37,105 nt of DNA from Candidatus Auribacterota bacterium. GTDB lineage: Bacteria; Auribacterota; UBA6266. A program made the position numbers and the translations under genes. Under the pieces are notes generated by a model that was not told the DNA's origin, made no database searches, and saw only the letters and a program-made list of their open reading frames with translations. The stretch spans positions 1 to 37,105 of the forward strand of contig JAFGBE010000096.1 in the NCBI GenBank assembly GCA_016933315.1, read 5' to 3'. This document shows positions 9,069 to 16,921 of the stretch, one piece after another (within the stretch, counting starts at the first letter, position 1; every line of letters starts with the position of its first letter).

Positions 9069-9719
9069 ATGGATATTTCATTGTTTGGCAAGAAAATCGG
9101 AATGACACAGGTCTTTTCACCCAAGGGGGATGTTCTGCCCGTTACGGTTCTGGAGGTGGGGCCTTGTGTGGTTGTGCAGGTTAAAACGCCTGATAAAGAC
9201 AAGTATTCGGCTATCCAGATCGGATTCGGCAACGTCAAAGAAAAGCATATGACCAAGCCGTTGAACGGGCATTTTAAAAAGGCCGCTCTGGCGCTCAAGA
9301 AATTTTTGGGCGAGTGCAGGCTTCAGGATGGAGAGGAAAAGAATTTCCAAGTAGGGCAGGAAATAAAGGTGGACATTTTCAAGAAGGGCGACCACGTTGA
9401 TGTTACAGGCACTTCCGTCGGGAAAGGGTTTGCCGGAGTGATGAAAAGGCATAATTTCCACGGGCATAAGGGTTCTCACGGCACACATGAAAGCAAGAGG
9501 GGCCCGGGTTCCATAGGCGCGCACGCGACGCCTTCAAGAGTTTATAAAGGGAGAAAACTTGCCGGGCAGATGGGAAATACCAGGGTTACCATGTTAAACC
9601 TGGAAGTTGTTGATATCAAGCCCGAGCAGAATATCATGCTTGTGAAAGGCGCTGTTCCGGGGTGGGATAACGGCCTTGTTAGGATTAAAAAATCGGTAAA
9701 GGTTAAGAAAAAGCAGTAA
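9069..9719 (+). CDS. rplC: 50S ribosomal protein L3
   Basis: L3, 216 residues, an early-assembly protein whose long loop reaches the peptidyl transferase centre. The start gives MDISLFGKKIGMTQVF. The central signature includes GKGFAGVMKRHNFHG, then the SHGTHESKRGPGSIG stretch and the GRKLAGQMGN motif, in the usual order. ATG 9069 has GGAG nine bases upstream. It is full length and in the standard S10-cluster position between rpsJ and rplD. Confidence 0.98.
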   Translation: MDISLFGKKIGMTQVFSPKGDVLPVTVLEVGPCVVVQVKTPDKDKYSAIQIGFGNVKEKHMTKPLNGHFKKAALALKKFLGECRLQDGEEKNFQVGQEIKVDIFKKGDHVDVTGTSVGKGFAGVMKRHNFHGHKGSHGTHESKRGPGSIGAHATPSRVYKGRKLAGQMGNTRVTMLNLEVVDIKPEQNIMLVKGAVPGWDNGLVRIKKSVKVKKKQ

Positions 9720-9749
9720 GCAATTAATTTTACAGACGAGGTTTTTTAA

Positions 9750-10373
9750 ATGGGAAAGATAGATATTTTAAGCGTTAAGGGTAAAAAAGTGGGTGATTTC
9801 AGTATTCCCGAGAAAATAGCGGGCTTCAAATGTTCAGGCCAGCTTGTCCATGATGCCGTGGTAAAGCAGCTTGCCGGCAGAAGAAGCGGCAACGCGTGCA
9901 CAAAGACCCGCGCGGAAGTCAACCGTTCGGGTATCAAACTGTACAGGCAGAAAGGTACGGGAAGGGCGAGAGCCGGAAATGCGGGTTCTCCTACAAGAGT
10001 GGGCGGCGGAGTCGCGTTTGGGCCCAAGCCGAGAAATTATTTTTTGAGAGTTAATAAAAAAGAGCAGCAGAAGGCGCTCAAGTCGGCTATTGCGGAAAAA
10101 TTTAAAAAGGGAAGTGTGATAATAGTCGAAAAAATAACCATATCCGCCCCTAAAACCAAAGAGATAAAGGTTTTCCTGGATAATATCAAGGCTGGCGAGA
10201 ATGCCCTGATAGTTTTGAAAGGACTGAACAATGAATTAAAAATGGCTGTGAGGAATATGCCGAGAGTGACGGCGGTTGATGCGAACAGCCTTAATACATA
10301 TGATGTGCTGTATTATAAGAAGCTTATTATCGATAAGGATGCCGTTGAGGAAATAGAAGGAAAGTTTAATTGA
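9750..10373 (+). CDS. rplD: 50S ribosomal protein L4
   Basis: L4, 207 residues, lines the peptide exit tunnel with L22. The conserved loop KLYRQKGTGRARAGN, followed by SPTRVGGGVAFGPKPRNY, is present near residues 64-95. The C-terminal half with LLDNIKAGENALIV-like sequence (here FLDNIKAGENALIV) matches the family. In E. coli L4 represses its own operon through an S10 leader, but no such leader is visible in this window. ATG 9750 follows GACGAGG, which serves as a moderate ribosome binding site. Confidence 0.97.
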   Translation: MGKIDILSVKGKKVGDFSIPEKIAGFKCSGQLVHDAVVKQLAGRRSGNACTKTRAEVNRSGIKLYRQKGTGRARAGNAGSPTRVGGGVAFGPKPRNYFLRVNKKEQQKALKSAIAEKFKKGSVIIVEKITISAPKTKEIKVFLDNIKAGENALIVLKGLNNELKMAVRNMPRVTAVDANSLNTYDVLYYKKLIIDKDAVEEIEGKFN

Positions 10374-10390
10374 TTTAAAAGAGGGTTGAG

Positions 10391-10669
10391 ATGAGAGATC
10401 CGTATAAGATTATAAAAAATCCTGTAATAACAGAAAAAGGTTCTGCCCAGGGAGAAAAGGGAAAATATTACTTTAGCGTCGAAAAAACTGCGAATAAACT
10501 TGAAATAAAACAGGCAGTCGAGAAGATGTTTAAGGTTAAAGTTACCGATGTAAACAAGATGAAGGTGCACGGCAAGAAAAAGAGAGTCAGGTACAAACAA
10601 GGTCTTACATCCGATTGGGTAAAAGCGATTGTTACTCTTAAGGAAGGCGACAAAATCGAATTTGTATAA
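10391..10669 (+). CDS. rplW: 50S ribosomal protein L23
   Basis: L23, 92 residues, sits at the tunnel exit and docks trigger factor and SRP. It starts MRDPYKIIKNPVITEKG, has the KLEIKQAVEKMFKVKV RNA-binding segment, and ends with the usual short acidic strand. ATG 10391 is preceded by GAGGGTTG. It is in the canonical position between rplD and rplB. Confidence 0.97.
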   Translation: MRDPYKIIKNPVITEKGSAQGEKGKYYFSVEKTANKLEIKQAVEKMFKVKVTDVNKMKVHGKKKRVRYKQGLTSDWVKAIVTLKEGDKIEFV

Positions 10670-10691
10670 AGATTGATGAGGTGATAAAGAA

Positions 10692-11522
10692 ATGGCTATA
10701 AAGAAATTCAGACCGATTACGCCCGGAACAAGATTTATGACGGTTTCCTCTTCTGAGGATATAACGAAGAAAAAACCGGAAAGGAATCTTCTTTCGGCAA
10801 TAAAGAAAACCGGCGGCAGAAATAATGCGGGCTCTATCTCAGTGCGTCATCACGGCGGCGGGCACAAAAGGATGTACCGTTTCATTGACTTTAAAAGGGA
10901 TAAGGACGGGGTTCCTGCCAGGGTTGCTTCTATCGAGTATGACCCGAACAGATCTACAAGGATAGCATTGGTTGTCTATAAGGACGGGGAGAAAAGATAT
11001 ATTGTTGCCCCGAACGGGTTAAAAGTCAACGATGAAGTTATGTCGGGCCCCAATGCGGAAATCCAGATCGGCAATTGCCTGCCGCTGAAGGAAATCCCGC
11101 TTGGGATGAACATTCATAATATCGAGCTTAAGGAGCATTGCGGCGGCAAACTGGTTAGAAGCGCCGGCGGCAGCGCTGAATTGATGGCGAAAGAAAGCGG
11201 TTTTGCGCATATAAAACTTCCTTCGGGTGAAGTAAGGCTTATACCGCTCGGCTGCAGGGCCACCATCGGACAGCTCTCGAATCTTGAACATTCGAATTTA
11301 ACGATAGGCAAGGCCGGGCGTTCCAGATGGCTTGGAATTCGCCCTACCGTAAGAGGCGTTGCCATGAACCCTGTCGACCATCCGCACGGCGGAGGAGAGG
11401 GGAAAGCACCGCAGGGAAATCCTCATCCGGTAAGCCCGTGGGGAATGCCGACAAAAGGATATAAAACACGTTCTAAAAGAAAAGATTCCTGGTATATCGT
11501 AAAACCCAGGAAAAAGAAGTAA
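10692..11522 (+). CDS. rplB: 50S ribosomal protein L2
   Basis: L2, 276 residues, one of the largest and most conserved 50S proteins, required for subunit joining and peptidyl transfer. It starts MAIKKFRPITPGTR, has VRHHGGGHKRMYRFIDFKR near residue 51, and carries the NPVDHPHGGGEG motif with His230, equivalent to the functionally important histidine of other L2 proteins. The C-terminus ends in basic RKKK. GAGGTGATAAAGAA precedes ATG 10692. It is complete in length. Confidence 0.98.
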   Translation: MAIKKFRPITPGTRFMTVSSSEDITKKKPERNLLSAIKKTGGRNNAGSISVRHHGGGHKRMYRFIDFKRDKDGVPARVASIEYDPNRSTRIALVVYKDGEKRYIVAPNGLKVNDEVMSGPNAEIQIGNCLPLKEIPLGMNIHNIELKEHCGGKLVRSAGGSAELMAKESGFAHIKLPSGEVRLIPLGCRATIGQLSNLEHSNLTIGKAGRSRWLGIRPTVRGVAMNPVDHPHGGGEGKAPQGNPHPVSPWGMPTKGYKTRSKRKDSWYIVKPRKKK

Positions 11523-11539
11523 AAATGGAGATTGGATAA

Positions 11540-11959
11540 ATGGCTAGATCGCTTAAAAAAGGACCTTATATTGAACAGAAATTGATGGATAAGGTTGTAA
11601 AGGCTAAGAAAACCGGTGACAGGAAGCCGATAAAAACATGGTCGAGAAGATCGGTAATAGCGCCTGATTTCGTCGGCGTCACGTTCTCCGTCCACAACGG
11701 CAAGAAATTCCTTCCGGTTTTTATTACGGAAAATATGGTCGGGCATAAACTCGGCGAGTTTGCTCCGACAAGGACGTTTAAGAAGCACGGCGGCGAGAAA
11801 GGTGCCTCTGAACTGAAGGAAGGAATGGCCCCTGTTGTGGCAGCCGGAGCGGCTCCGGCAGCGGGAGGCACTGCTCCGCAGGCGGCAGCTCCTGCGGCGG
11901 CTAAGGAAGCGGCGCCTGCTGCGGACGCCGGGCAGAAAGCGCAGAAAGCAAAGAAATAG
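11540..11959 (+). CDS. rpsS: 30S ribosomal protein S19 with long Ala/Pro-rich tail
   Basis: S19, 139 residues against a usual 88-95. Residues 1-88 are an ordinary S19, which with S13 binds the 30S head: MARSLKKGPYIEQKL at the start, WSRRSVIAPDFVG in the middle, and the HKLGEFAPTRTFKKHGG end. From about residue 89 the protein continues with roughly 50 low-complexity residues made mostly of Ala, Pro, Gly and Lys, ending in QKAQKAKK. The reading frame is unbroken and in frame with the core, so this is an extension rather than a frameshift or fused gene. In known ribosomes the S19 C-terminus points toward the decoding site and tRNA, so such a tail could reach functional surfaces. GGAG precedes ATG 11540. 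Confidence 0.95.
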   Translation: MARSLKKGPYIEQKLMDKVVKAKKTGDRKPIKTWSRRSVIAPDFVGVTFSVHNGKKFLPVFITENMVGHKLGEFAPTRTFKKHGGEKGASELKEGMAPVVAAGAAPAAGGTAPQAAAPAAAKEAAPAADAGQKAQKAKK

Positions 11960-11985
11960 CCGGGAATAAAAGGGAGTTTTTATAA

Positions 11986-12390
11986 ATGGAAGCTAAAGCG
12001 ATAACAAGATATGTCAGAGTTTCTGTCAGGAAGGCAAAGCCTTTACTTGATATTATAAGAGGGAAAGAAGCCGAAGAAGCTGTCACGAGCCTTTCTTTTT
12101 CAGCGAAGAAGGCCGCTAAGGAAGTAGAAAAAACGCTTAAATCGGCGATTGCCAATCTTAAGTCAAAAGAAGATAAGACGGCCGGCGGGCAAGTCTATAT
12201 AAAAGAGGCATACGCGACCGAGGGCCCGATATTGAGAAGGTTTATCCCAAGGGCTCACGGCCGGGCTACCAGGATTCGCAAGCGCACCAGCCATATATAT
12301 ATTACGGTTGCTTCTAGAGAAGAGCCAGCCTCTTCTGGAGATGCGGCAAAAAAGAAGGCAAAAAAAATATCGTCGAAACGAAAGAAGTAA
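11986..12390 (+). CDS. rplV: 50S ribosomal protein L22
   Basis: L22, 134 residues, binds several 23S domains and forms a beta-hairpin in the exit tunnel. It begins MEAKAITRYVRVSVRKAKPL, and the hairpin and end region includes RFIPRAHGRATRIRKRTSHI followed by VASRE. The last 20 residues (DAAKKKAKKISSKRKK) are a lysine-rich extension beyond the usual 110 or so. GGGAG lies about ten bases before ATG 11986. It is in the standard position between rpsS and rpsC. Confidence 0.96.
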   Translation: MEAKAITRYVRVSVRKAKPLLDIIRGKEAEEAVTSLSFSAKKAAKEVEKTLKSAIANLKSKEDKTAGGQVYIKEAYATEGPILRRFIPRAHGRATRIRKRTSHIYITVASREEPASSGDAAKKKAKKISSKRKK

Positions 12391-12405
12391 TTCCGGGAGG
12401 TAAAT

Positions 12406-13074
12406 GTGGGACAAAAAGTAAACCCCGTAGGTTTCAGGGTAATGGTTACAAAAGACTGGCGTTCCAAATGGTACGCCGATAAAAGAAAATTCAAAGAATA
12501 CCTCAAAGAGGATCTTGAAATAAGGAGTTATATTAAAGGGAAATTGTCTTTTGCCGGGATTCCCAGGATTGACATAGAAAGAAGCGGAAATGTTGTTACG
12601 GTTATGTTGCATGCAGCCCGCCCCGGACTTGTCATAGGGAGAAAAGGCGCGGAAATCGATAAGCTCAAGGAACAGCTCACCGCCATCACTAAAAAAGAAG
12701 TCAAGGTAGAGATAAAAGAGGTGAAAAACCCTGAAACCAACTCGCAGCTCGTAGCGGAAAACATAGCCGGGCAGATTGAAAAGAGAATATCGCATAAAAG
12801 GGCCATGAAGAAAGCCGTGAGCCTTGCTATGGACAGCAATGCGGAAGGGATAAAGATACTCTGCTCGGGAAGGCTGGGGGGGAATGAAATCGCGCGTTCC
12901 GAAGGTTATAAGGAAGGGAAAGTGCCGTTGCATACTCTAAGGTCCGACATTGATTACGGATTTGCGGAAGCTAAGACGACATACGGCGCTATCGGCGTTA
13001 AAGTCTGGATATGCAAGGGAGAGAAGGAAATTTCCGTAAAGAACAAGGAGGCAAAAAATGCCGTTAATGCCTAA
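12406..13074 (+). CDS. rpsC: 30S ribosomal protein S3
   Basis: S3, 222 residues, lies at the mRNA entry channel of the 30S subunit. It begins MGQKVNPVGFRV, and the KH type II domain shows VIGRKGAEIDKL with the GxxG loop. The C-terminal domain has CSGRLGGNEIARSEGYKEG and ends soon after DYGFAEAKTTYGAIGVKVW. The start is GTG 12406 with GGGAGG six bases upstream. Its last 17 bases overlap the start of rplP, which suggests translational coupling. Confidence 0.97.
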   Translation: MGQKVNPVGFRVMVTKDWRSKWYADKRKFKEYLKEDLEIRSYIKGKLSFAGIPRIDIERSGNVVTVMLHAARPGLVIGRKGAEIDKLKEQLTAITKKEVKVEIKEVKNPETNSQLVAENIAGQIEKRISHKRAMKKAVSLAMDSNAEGIKILCSGRLGGNEIARSEGYKEGKVPLHTLRSDIDYGFAEAKTTYGAIGVKVWICKGEKEISVKNKEAKNAVNA

Positions 13075-13474
13075 AAGGGTAAAACACAGGAAAATGCAGA
13101 AAGGCAAGATGAAAGGCCTCTCCAAAGGCGGAAACGAAATAAATTTCGGAGAATACGGGGTTCAGGCGCTTGAAAGGGCATGGATTTCGAATATTCATAT
13201 AGAAGCTTCGAGGGTAGCTCTTACAAGGTTTATCAAAAGAAAAGGGAAAGTGTGGATCCGCATATTTCCCGATAAGCCGATAACCAAGAAACCCGCGGAA
13301 GTAAGAATGGGCAAAGGAAAAGGCGCGGTTGAAGGATGGGTGTGCCGCGTTGGTCCCGGCAAGATCCTTTTTGAAATAGAAGGCGTTCCCGAAGTGTTGG
13401 CGCAGGAAGCGATGAGACTGGCTGCCAGCAAGCTGCCCATAAAGACAAGGTTTGTTTCAAGAAGAGAAATATAA
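13058..13474 (+). CDS. rplP: 50S ribosomal protein L16
   Basis: L16, 138 residues, organises the A-site region of the 50S subunit near the elbow of tRNA. It has MPKRVKHRKMQKGKMKG near the start and RMGKGKGAVEGWVCRV in the middle, with the usual C-terminus KLPIKTRFVSR. The ATG at 13058 is used because AAGGAGG lies seven bases upstream, inside rpsC. ATG 13067 would give the shorter MPKRV form but has worse spacing. The overlap with rpsC is 17 bases. Confidence 0.96.
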   Translation: MPLMPKRVKHRKMQKGKMKGLSKGGNEINFGEYGVQALERAWISNIHIEASRVALTRFIKRKGKVWIRIFPDKPITKKPAEVRMGKGKGAVEGWVCRVGPGKILFEIEGVPEVLAQEAMRLAASKLPIKTRFVSRREI

Positions 13475-13494
13475 TAATTTTAACGGGGTAAATA

Positions 13495-13698
13495 ATGAAA
13501 GCGAAGGAAATAAGAGAGTTGACCGAAGAAGAGATTGAAAAGAAACTGTCCGAATCAAAGCAGGAGCTTTTTAATCTGGGAGTTCAGGCGAAACTCGGCC
13601 AGATTGAGAAACCGGACAGGATAAAATATCTGAAAAAAGACATAGCACGTATGCTTACCATAAAAAAAGAGATTACCGGAAAGAGTAAGGGGAATTAA
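13495..13698 (+). CDS. rpmC: 50S ribosomal protein L29
   Basis: L29, 67 residues, a small two-helix protein near the tunnel exit that contributes to the SRP and trigger-factor docking site with L23. It starts MKAKEIRELTEEEIEKKL and has the family's LFNLGVQAKLGQIEKPDRI central segment, then ARMLTIKKE. Its weak ribosome binding site (CGGGG) and position between rplP and rpsQ fit the spc order. Confidence 0.95.
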   Translation: MKAKEIRELTEEEIEKKLSESKQELFNLGVQAKLGQIEKPDRIKYLKKDIARMLTIKKEITGKSKGN

Positions 13699-13701
13699 TT
13701 A

Positions 13702-13980
13702 ATGAAAAAAAGCGTAGAAAGGCCACGTCGGAAAACGCGAATTGGCGAGGTAATCAGCGATAAAATGGCAAAGACCGTCGTTGTAAAAGTCATGAGGACA
13801 CTTCGCCATCCTGAGTATGAGAAGGTTATCAGGAAGCACAAGAAATATTATGCCCATGATGAAAAACAGTCGGCGAAAGTCGGTGATACCGTAAGAATAG
13901 TTGAAACTGCGCCTGTCAGCAAATTGAAAAGATGGCGTGTTTCCGAAGTTTTGAAGAAAGCAGTTATTGAAGGGCAGTAG
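13702..13980 (+). CDS. rpsQ: 30S ribosomal protein S17
   Basis: S17, 92 residues, a primary 16S rRNA binder of the 30S body. The core has IGEVISDKMAKTVVVKVMR and the later HDEKQSAKVGDTVRIVET region, both typical. It begins three bases after the rpmC stop, so it is almost certainly translated by coupling; the RBS candidate AAGGGG lies inside the end of rpmC. Confidence 0.96.
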   Translation: MKKSVERPRRKTRIGEVISDKMAKTVVVKVMRTLRHPEYEKVIRKHKKYYAHDEKQSAKVGDTVRIVETAPVSKLKRWRVSEVLKKAVIEGQ

Positions 13981-14043
13981 TCCGGCCCGGTGCATATATA
14001 AGTATTAATGATTGGTTCGACAATAAATTTGCGGAGTAAAACT

Positions 14044-14412
14044 ATGATTCAGATGAATTCGATATTAGATGTTGCGGATAACACCGGAGCGAAAAGGATC
14101 GGTTGCATTAAGGTTCTGGGCGGATCCAAGCGCAGATATGCGAACATAGGGGATGTTATAGTAGCTTCCGTCAAGGAAGCTATTCCCGGCGCGGCTGTTA
14201 AAAAGGGAGAAATCATAAAAGCTGTTATCGTAAGGACGAGGAAGGGCGTTAAGCGCAATGACGGTTCGGTCCTCAGGTTTGATTCGAACGCTGCGGTGAT
14301 TATTGATGACCAGAAAAATCCGAGAGGGACGAGGATTTTCGGCCCCATCGCAAGGGAATTAAGAGAGAGAAATTATATGAAAATCGTTTCATTAGCACCT
14401 GAGGTGCTATAG
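14044..14412 (+). CDS. rplN: 50S ribosomal protein L14
   Basis: L14, 122 residues, at the subunit interface. It starts MIQMNSILDVADNTGAKRIG and has IKVLGGSKRRYANIGD, then ends in the conserved SLAPEVL. An in-frame ATG at 14008 would add 12 unconserved residues. I choose ATG 14044 because GCGGAG sits about nine bases upstream and the result equals the family's usual start and length. The final codons form a perfect 7-bp hairpin (14393-14409). Confidence 0.97.
   Translation: MIQMNSILDVADNTGAKRIGCIKVLGGSKRRYANIGDVIVASVKEAIPGAAVKKGEIIKAVIVRTRKGVKRNDGSVLRFDSNAAVIIDDQKNPRGTRIFGPIARELRERNYMKIVSLAPEVL
14393..14409 (+). other. Perfect short hairpin at the end of rplN
   Basis: TAGCACC at 14393-14399 and GGTGCTA at 14403-14409 form a perfect 7-bp stem with a three-base loop (TGA), directly before the rplN stop codon TAG at 14410. 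The bases encode the conserved end APEVL, so protein constraint partly explains it, but the synonymous positions also match perfectly. There is no T-run after it, so it is not an intrinsic terminator. It may act in mRNA processing or stability, or in control of rplX downstream. Confidence 0.4.
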
Positions 14413-14435
14413 AAAGGGATATCGGGAGCAATCAA

Positions 14436-14762
14436 ATGGCTGGATTACATGTTAAAAAAAATGATGTTGTGCAGATTATGTCCGGTGCAAACAGCGGCAA
14501 AACCGGGAAAGTGTTGAGGATTATAAGCGAAAGCGGGCGGGTAATCGTCGAAGGGTTGAATTTCAGGAAGAAGCACACTAAGCCGTCGAGAGATAACCAG
14601 CAGGGCGGCATAGTGCAGAAAGAAGGATCGATAAGCGGTTCCAATGTGCTGCTGTATTGCCCATCCTGCAAGAAGGGCGTAAAAACCAGAAATGAACTGA
14701 GAAAAGACGGCACAAAAACACGGGTCTGCAAAAAATGCGGAGAGGTTTTCGATAAAGCATAA
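14436..14762 (+). CDS. rplX: 50S ribosomal protein L24, zinc-ribbon type
   Basis: L24, 108 residues, initiates 50S assembly and lies near the tunnel exit. The N-terminal KOW motif reads VQIMSGANSGKTGKVLRI. The VEGLNFRKKHTKPSRDNQQGG-type segment follows (V, E, G, L, N, F then a basic run). The C-terminal part keeps four cysteines in a CPSC ... CKKC arrangement, predicted to bind zinc as in many bacterial L24 proteins. It starts at ATG 14436 with GGGAG nearby. Confidence 0.96.
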   Translation: MAGLHVKKNDVVQIMSGANSGKTGKVLRIISESGRVIVEGLNFRKKHTKPSRDNQQGGIVQKEGSISGSNVLLYCPSCKKGVKTRNELRKDGTKTRVCKKCGEVFDKA

Positions 14763-14773
14763 CGGAGATAAGT

Positions 14774-15319
14774 ATGGCAAGGTTAAAAGAAAAGTATAAG
14801 AAAGAAATAACACCTTATTTAAAAAGCAAGTTCGGATATAAAAATGTCCTTCAGGTCCCGAAAATCGAGAAGATTGTCATAAACATGGGGATCGGGGAAG
14901 GGACAAAGGATAAGAAAGTCGTCCAGGATGCCGCCGCCGAGCTGGCGGTTATTGCCGGGCAGAAGCCGCAGCTTACAAAATCCAAGAAGAGCATAGCCGG
15001 CTTTAAGCTCAGGAAAGACATACCCATAGGATGCAAAGTTACACTAAGGGGAAACATGATGTATGAATTCATGGACAGGCTTATAAATGTGGCTTTGCCG
15101 AGAGTAAGGGACTTCAGGGGGGTGCCTCTGGAATCATTTGACGGCAAGGGCAATTATACGTTTGGGCTCAAAGAGCAGTTGATATTTCCCGAAGTCAACC
15201 CCGATAAGGTTACAAGGGTGCAGGGAATGGATATAACTTTCGTAACTACAGCAAAAAAAGATGAAGAGGCTAAAGAATTGCTTTTAGCGTTTGGCATGCC
15301 CTTCAGCAAAGGCAAGTAA
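14774..15319 (+). CDS. rplE: 50S ribosomal protein L5
   Basis: L5, 181 residues, binds 5S rRNA and forms part of the central protuberance. Conserved stretches include VLQVPKIEKIVINMGIGEG, GQKPQLTKSKKSIAGFKLR and the end region VQGMDITFVTTAKKDEEAKE. GGAG precedes ATG 14774. In E. coli the S8 repressor site overlaps the start of the matching gene, but no comparable structure could be recognised here by eye. Confidence 0.97.
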   Translation: MARLKEKYKKEITPYLKSKFGYKNVLQVPKIEKIVINMGIGEGTKDKKVVQDAAAELAVIAGQKPQLTKSKKSIAGFKLRKDIPIGCKVTLRGNMMYEFMDRLINVALPRVRDFRGVPLESFDGKGNYTFGLKEQLIFPEVNPDKVTRVQGMDITFVTTAKKDEEAKELLLAFGMPFSKGK

Positions 15320-15335
15320 CCGAAGGAGAATCTCT

Positions 15336-15521
15336 GTGGCAAAGAAGTGTAAAATCGAAAGTGCAAAAAGAAAACCGAAATTCAAGGTCAGGCAACATTT
15401 TCGCTGCAGCCGCTGCGGTAGGCCGCGCGGTTACATGCGCAAATTTGGGATATGCAGAATCTGTTTCAGAGAACTTGCTGGGCAGGGTATTATACCCGGT
15501 GTTACAAAATCCAGCTGGTAA
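15336..15521 (+). CDS. rpsZ: 30S ribosomal protein S14, zinc-binding type
   Basis: Short S14 of the zinc type, 61 residues, in the 30S head. The pattern CSRC ... CRIC, with 12 residues between the pairs, forms the zinc ribbon; the end reads FRELAGQGIIPGVTKSSW. I start it at GTG 15336, which has GAAGGAG nine bases upstream and gives MAKKCKIESAKRKPKF. An in-frame start at 15291 would lie inside rplE and add residues the family does not have. Confidence 0.97.
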   Translation: MAKKCKIESAKRKPKFKVRQHFRCSRCGRPRGYMRKFGICRICFRELAGQGIIPGVTKSSW

Positions 15522-15560
15522 CGCGTTAATATTTTTTGAGCAAGAATAAGGAGAGAATGT

Positions 15561-15959
15561 ATGTCTTTTAGCGATCCTATTGCCGATATGCTGACCCGCA
15601 TCAGAAATGCGAGTAAAGCACGGAAAGAAAGTGTAGATATGCCTGCTTCGAAACTTAAAGCAGAAGTAGCAAGGATAATGAAAGAACAGGGGTTTGTAAA
15701 AACATTTAAGGTCCTTGACGATAAAAAACAGGGAGTCATCCGTGTTTTCCTTAAATATACATCCGATAACAAACCGGTTATTGTGGGGCTTAAGCGGATA
15801 AGCAAGCCGGGCCTGAGAAAGTACAGCAGTATAGCGAAAATCCCGAAAGTTTACCAGGGTATCGGGATTGCGGTGCTCTCGACTTCGAAAGGAGTTATGA
15901 CGGACGAAGAAGCGAGGAAAGCGAACATCGGGGGAGAAGTCCTCTGTTATATTTGGTAA
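15561..15959 (+). CDS. rpsH: 30S ribosomal protein S8
   Basis: S8, 132 residues, binds helix 21 of 16S rRNA and in many bacteria represses the spc operon. It begins MSFSDPIADMLTRIRNASKA and ends with the conserved STSKGVMTDEEARKANIGGE segment. The ATG at 15561 has AAGGAGAG upstream. It is of normal length and in standard order. Confidence 0.97.
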   Translation: MSFSDPIADMLTRIRNASKARKESVDMPASKLKAEVARIMKEQGFVKTFKVLDDKKQGVIRVFLKYTSDNKPVIVGLKRISKPGLRKYSSIAKIPKVYQGIGIAVLSTSKGVMTDEEARKANIGGEVLCYIW

Positions 15960-15994
15960 AGGCTTAATACTGGTTAATAAAGAAGGAGAAACAG

Positions 15995-16528
15995 ATGTCG
16001 AGGGTAGGCAAAAAGCCGATAGAGATTCCAGGCGGCGTAAACGTTGAAGTCAAAGGGATGCAGATAATAGTTAAGGGGGCTAAATCTTCCTTGACGCATA
16101 ATATGCCCGAAGGGGTTGAAGTAAAAATCGAAGACAAAAAAGTGCTGGTTACCAGGAAATCGGATTCAAGGCAAGGCAAGGCTCTGCATGGACTTACCCG
16201 GGCTGTCATAGCGAATATGATTAAGGGTATGGTGCAGGGTTATAAAAAGGTTCTTGAAATAAGCGGGGTCGGCTACAGGGCAGCCCTGCAGGGCAGGAGT
16301 TTAAACCTCCAGCTGGGTTTTTCTCATCCGATCAATTATAAGACTCCGGACGGGGTGGAAGTAAAGGTAGAGAAAAATCTTATCACCGTTTCCGGTCCGG
16401 ATAAACATATGGTCGGCCAGGTTGCGGCGACTATAAGAGATTTTTCACCTGCGGAGCCTTATCAGGGTAAGGGCATCAAGTACCAGGATGAACACGTGAG
16501 AAGGAAAGCCGGCAAAACGGTGAAATAA
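15995..16528 (+). CDS. rplF: 50S ribosomal protein L6
   Basis: L6, 177 residues, near the factor-binding site and the sarcin-ricin loop. It starts MSRVGKKPIEIPGGV, and the C-terminal half has LNLQLGFSHPINY and the signature EPYQGKGIKYQDEHVRRKAGK. The strong RBS AAGGAG precedes ATG 15995. It is complete. Confidence 0.97.
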   Translation: MSRVGKKPIEIPGGVNVEVKGMQIIVKGAKSSLTHNMPEGVEVKIEDKKVLVTRKSDSRQGKALHGLTRAVIANMIKGMVQGYKKVLEISGVGYRAALQGRSLNLQLGFSHPINYKTPDGVEVKVEKNLITVSGPDKHMVGQVAATIRDFSPAEPYQGKGIKYQDEHVRRKAGKTVK

Positions 16529-16557
16529 TATTTATCAGTATAAAAAGGGAATAAAGA

Positions 16558-16908
16558 ATGAAAGAAAAAACGGCTCAAAAAGAAAGAAGACATAAAAGGA
16601 TAAGAAAGAAAGTAATCGGTGTCCCGGACTGCCCGAGGCTTTGCGTGTTCAGGAGCTCTAAGAATATGTCTGCCCAGCTTATAGATGATATGGCAGGCGT
16701 GTCGCTTGTTGGTGTGACCACGGCGTCCAAAAGTTTCGGAGGCAAGGGCGGCAGCATAGAGGCTGCAAAAAAACTGGGGAAATTGCTGGCCGGCGCGGCG
16801 AAAGAGAAGAAAATCGAAAAGGTTGTTTTCGACAGAGCAGGATACAAATATCATGGCCGCGTAAAGGCTTTTACTGAGGGTGCCCGCGAAGGCGGACTGA
16901 AGTTCTAA
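16558..16908 (+). CDS. rplR: 50S ribosomal protein L18
   Basis: L18, 116 residues, a 5S rRNA binder of the central protuberance. The N-terminal basic arm (KERRHKRIRKKV) precedes PRLCVFRSSKNMSAQLIDD, and the C-terminus has VVFDRAGYKYHGRVKAFTEG followed by AREGGLKF, all family-typical. ATG 16558 follows an AAAAGGGA stretch. It is of standard length and order. Confidence 0.97.
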   Translation: MKEKTAQKERRHKRIRKKVIGVPDCPRLCVFRSSKNMSAQLIDDMAGVSLVGVTTASKSFGGKGGSIEAAKKLGKLLAGAAKEKKIEKVVFDRAGYKYHGRVKAFTEGAREGGLKF

Positions 16909-16921
16909 TCGGAGGAAACAG

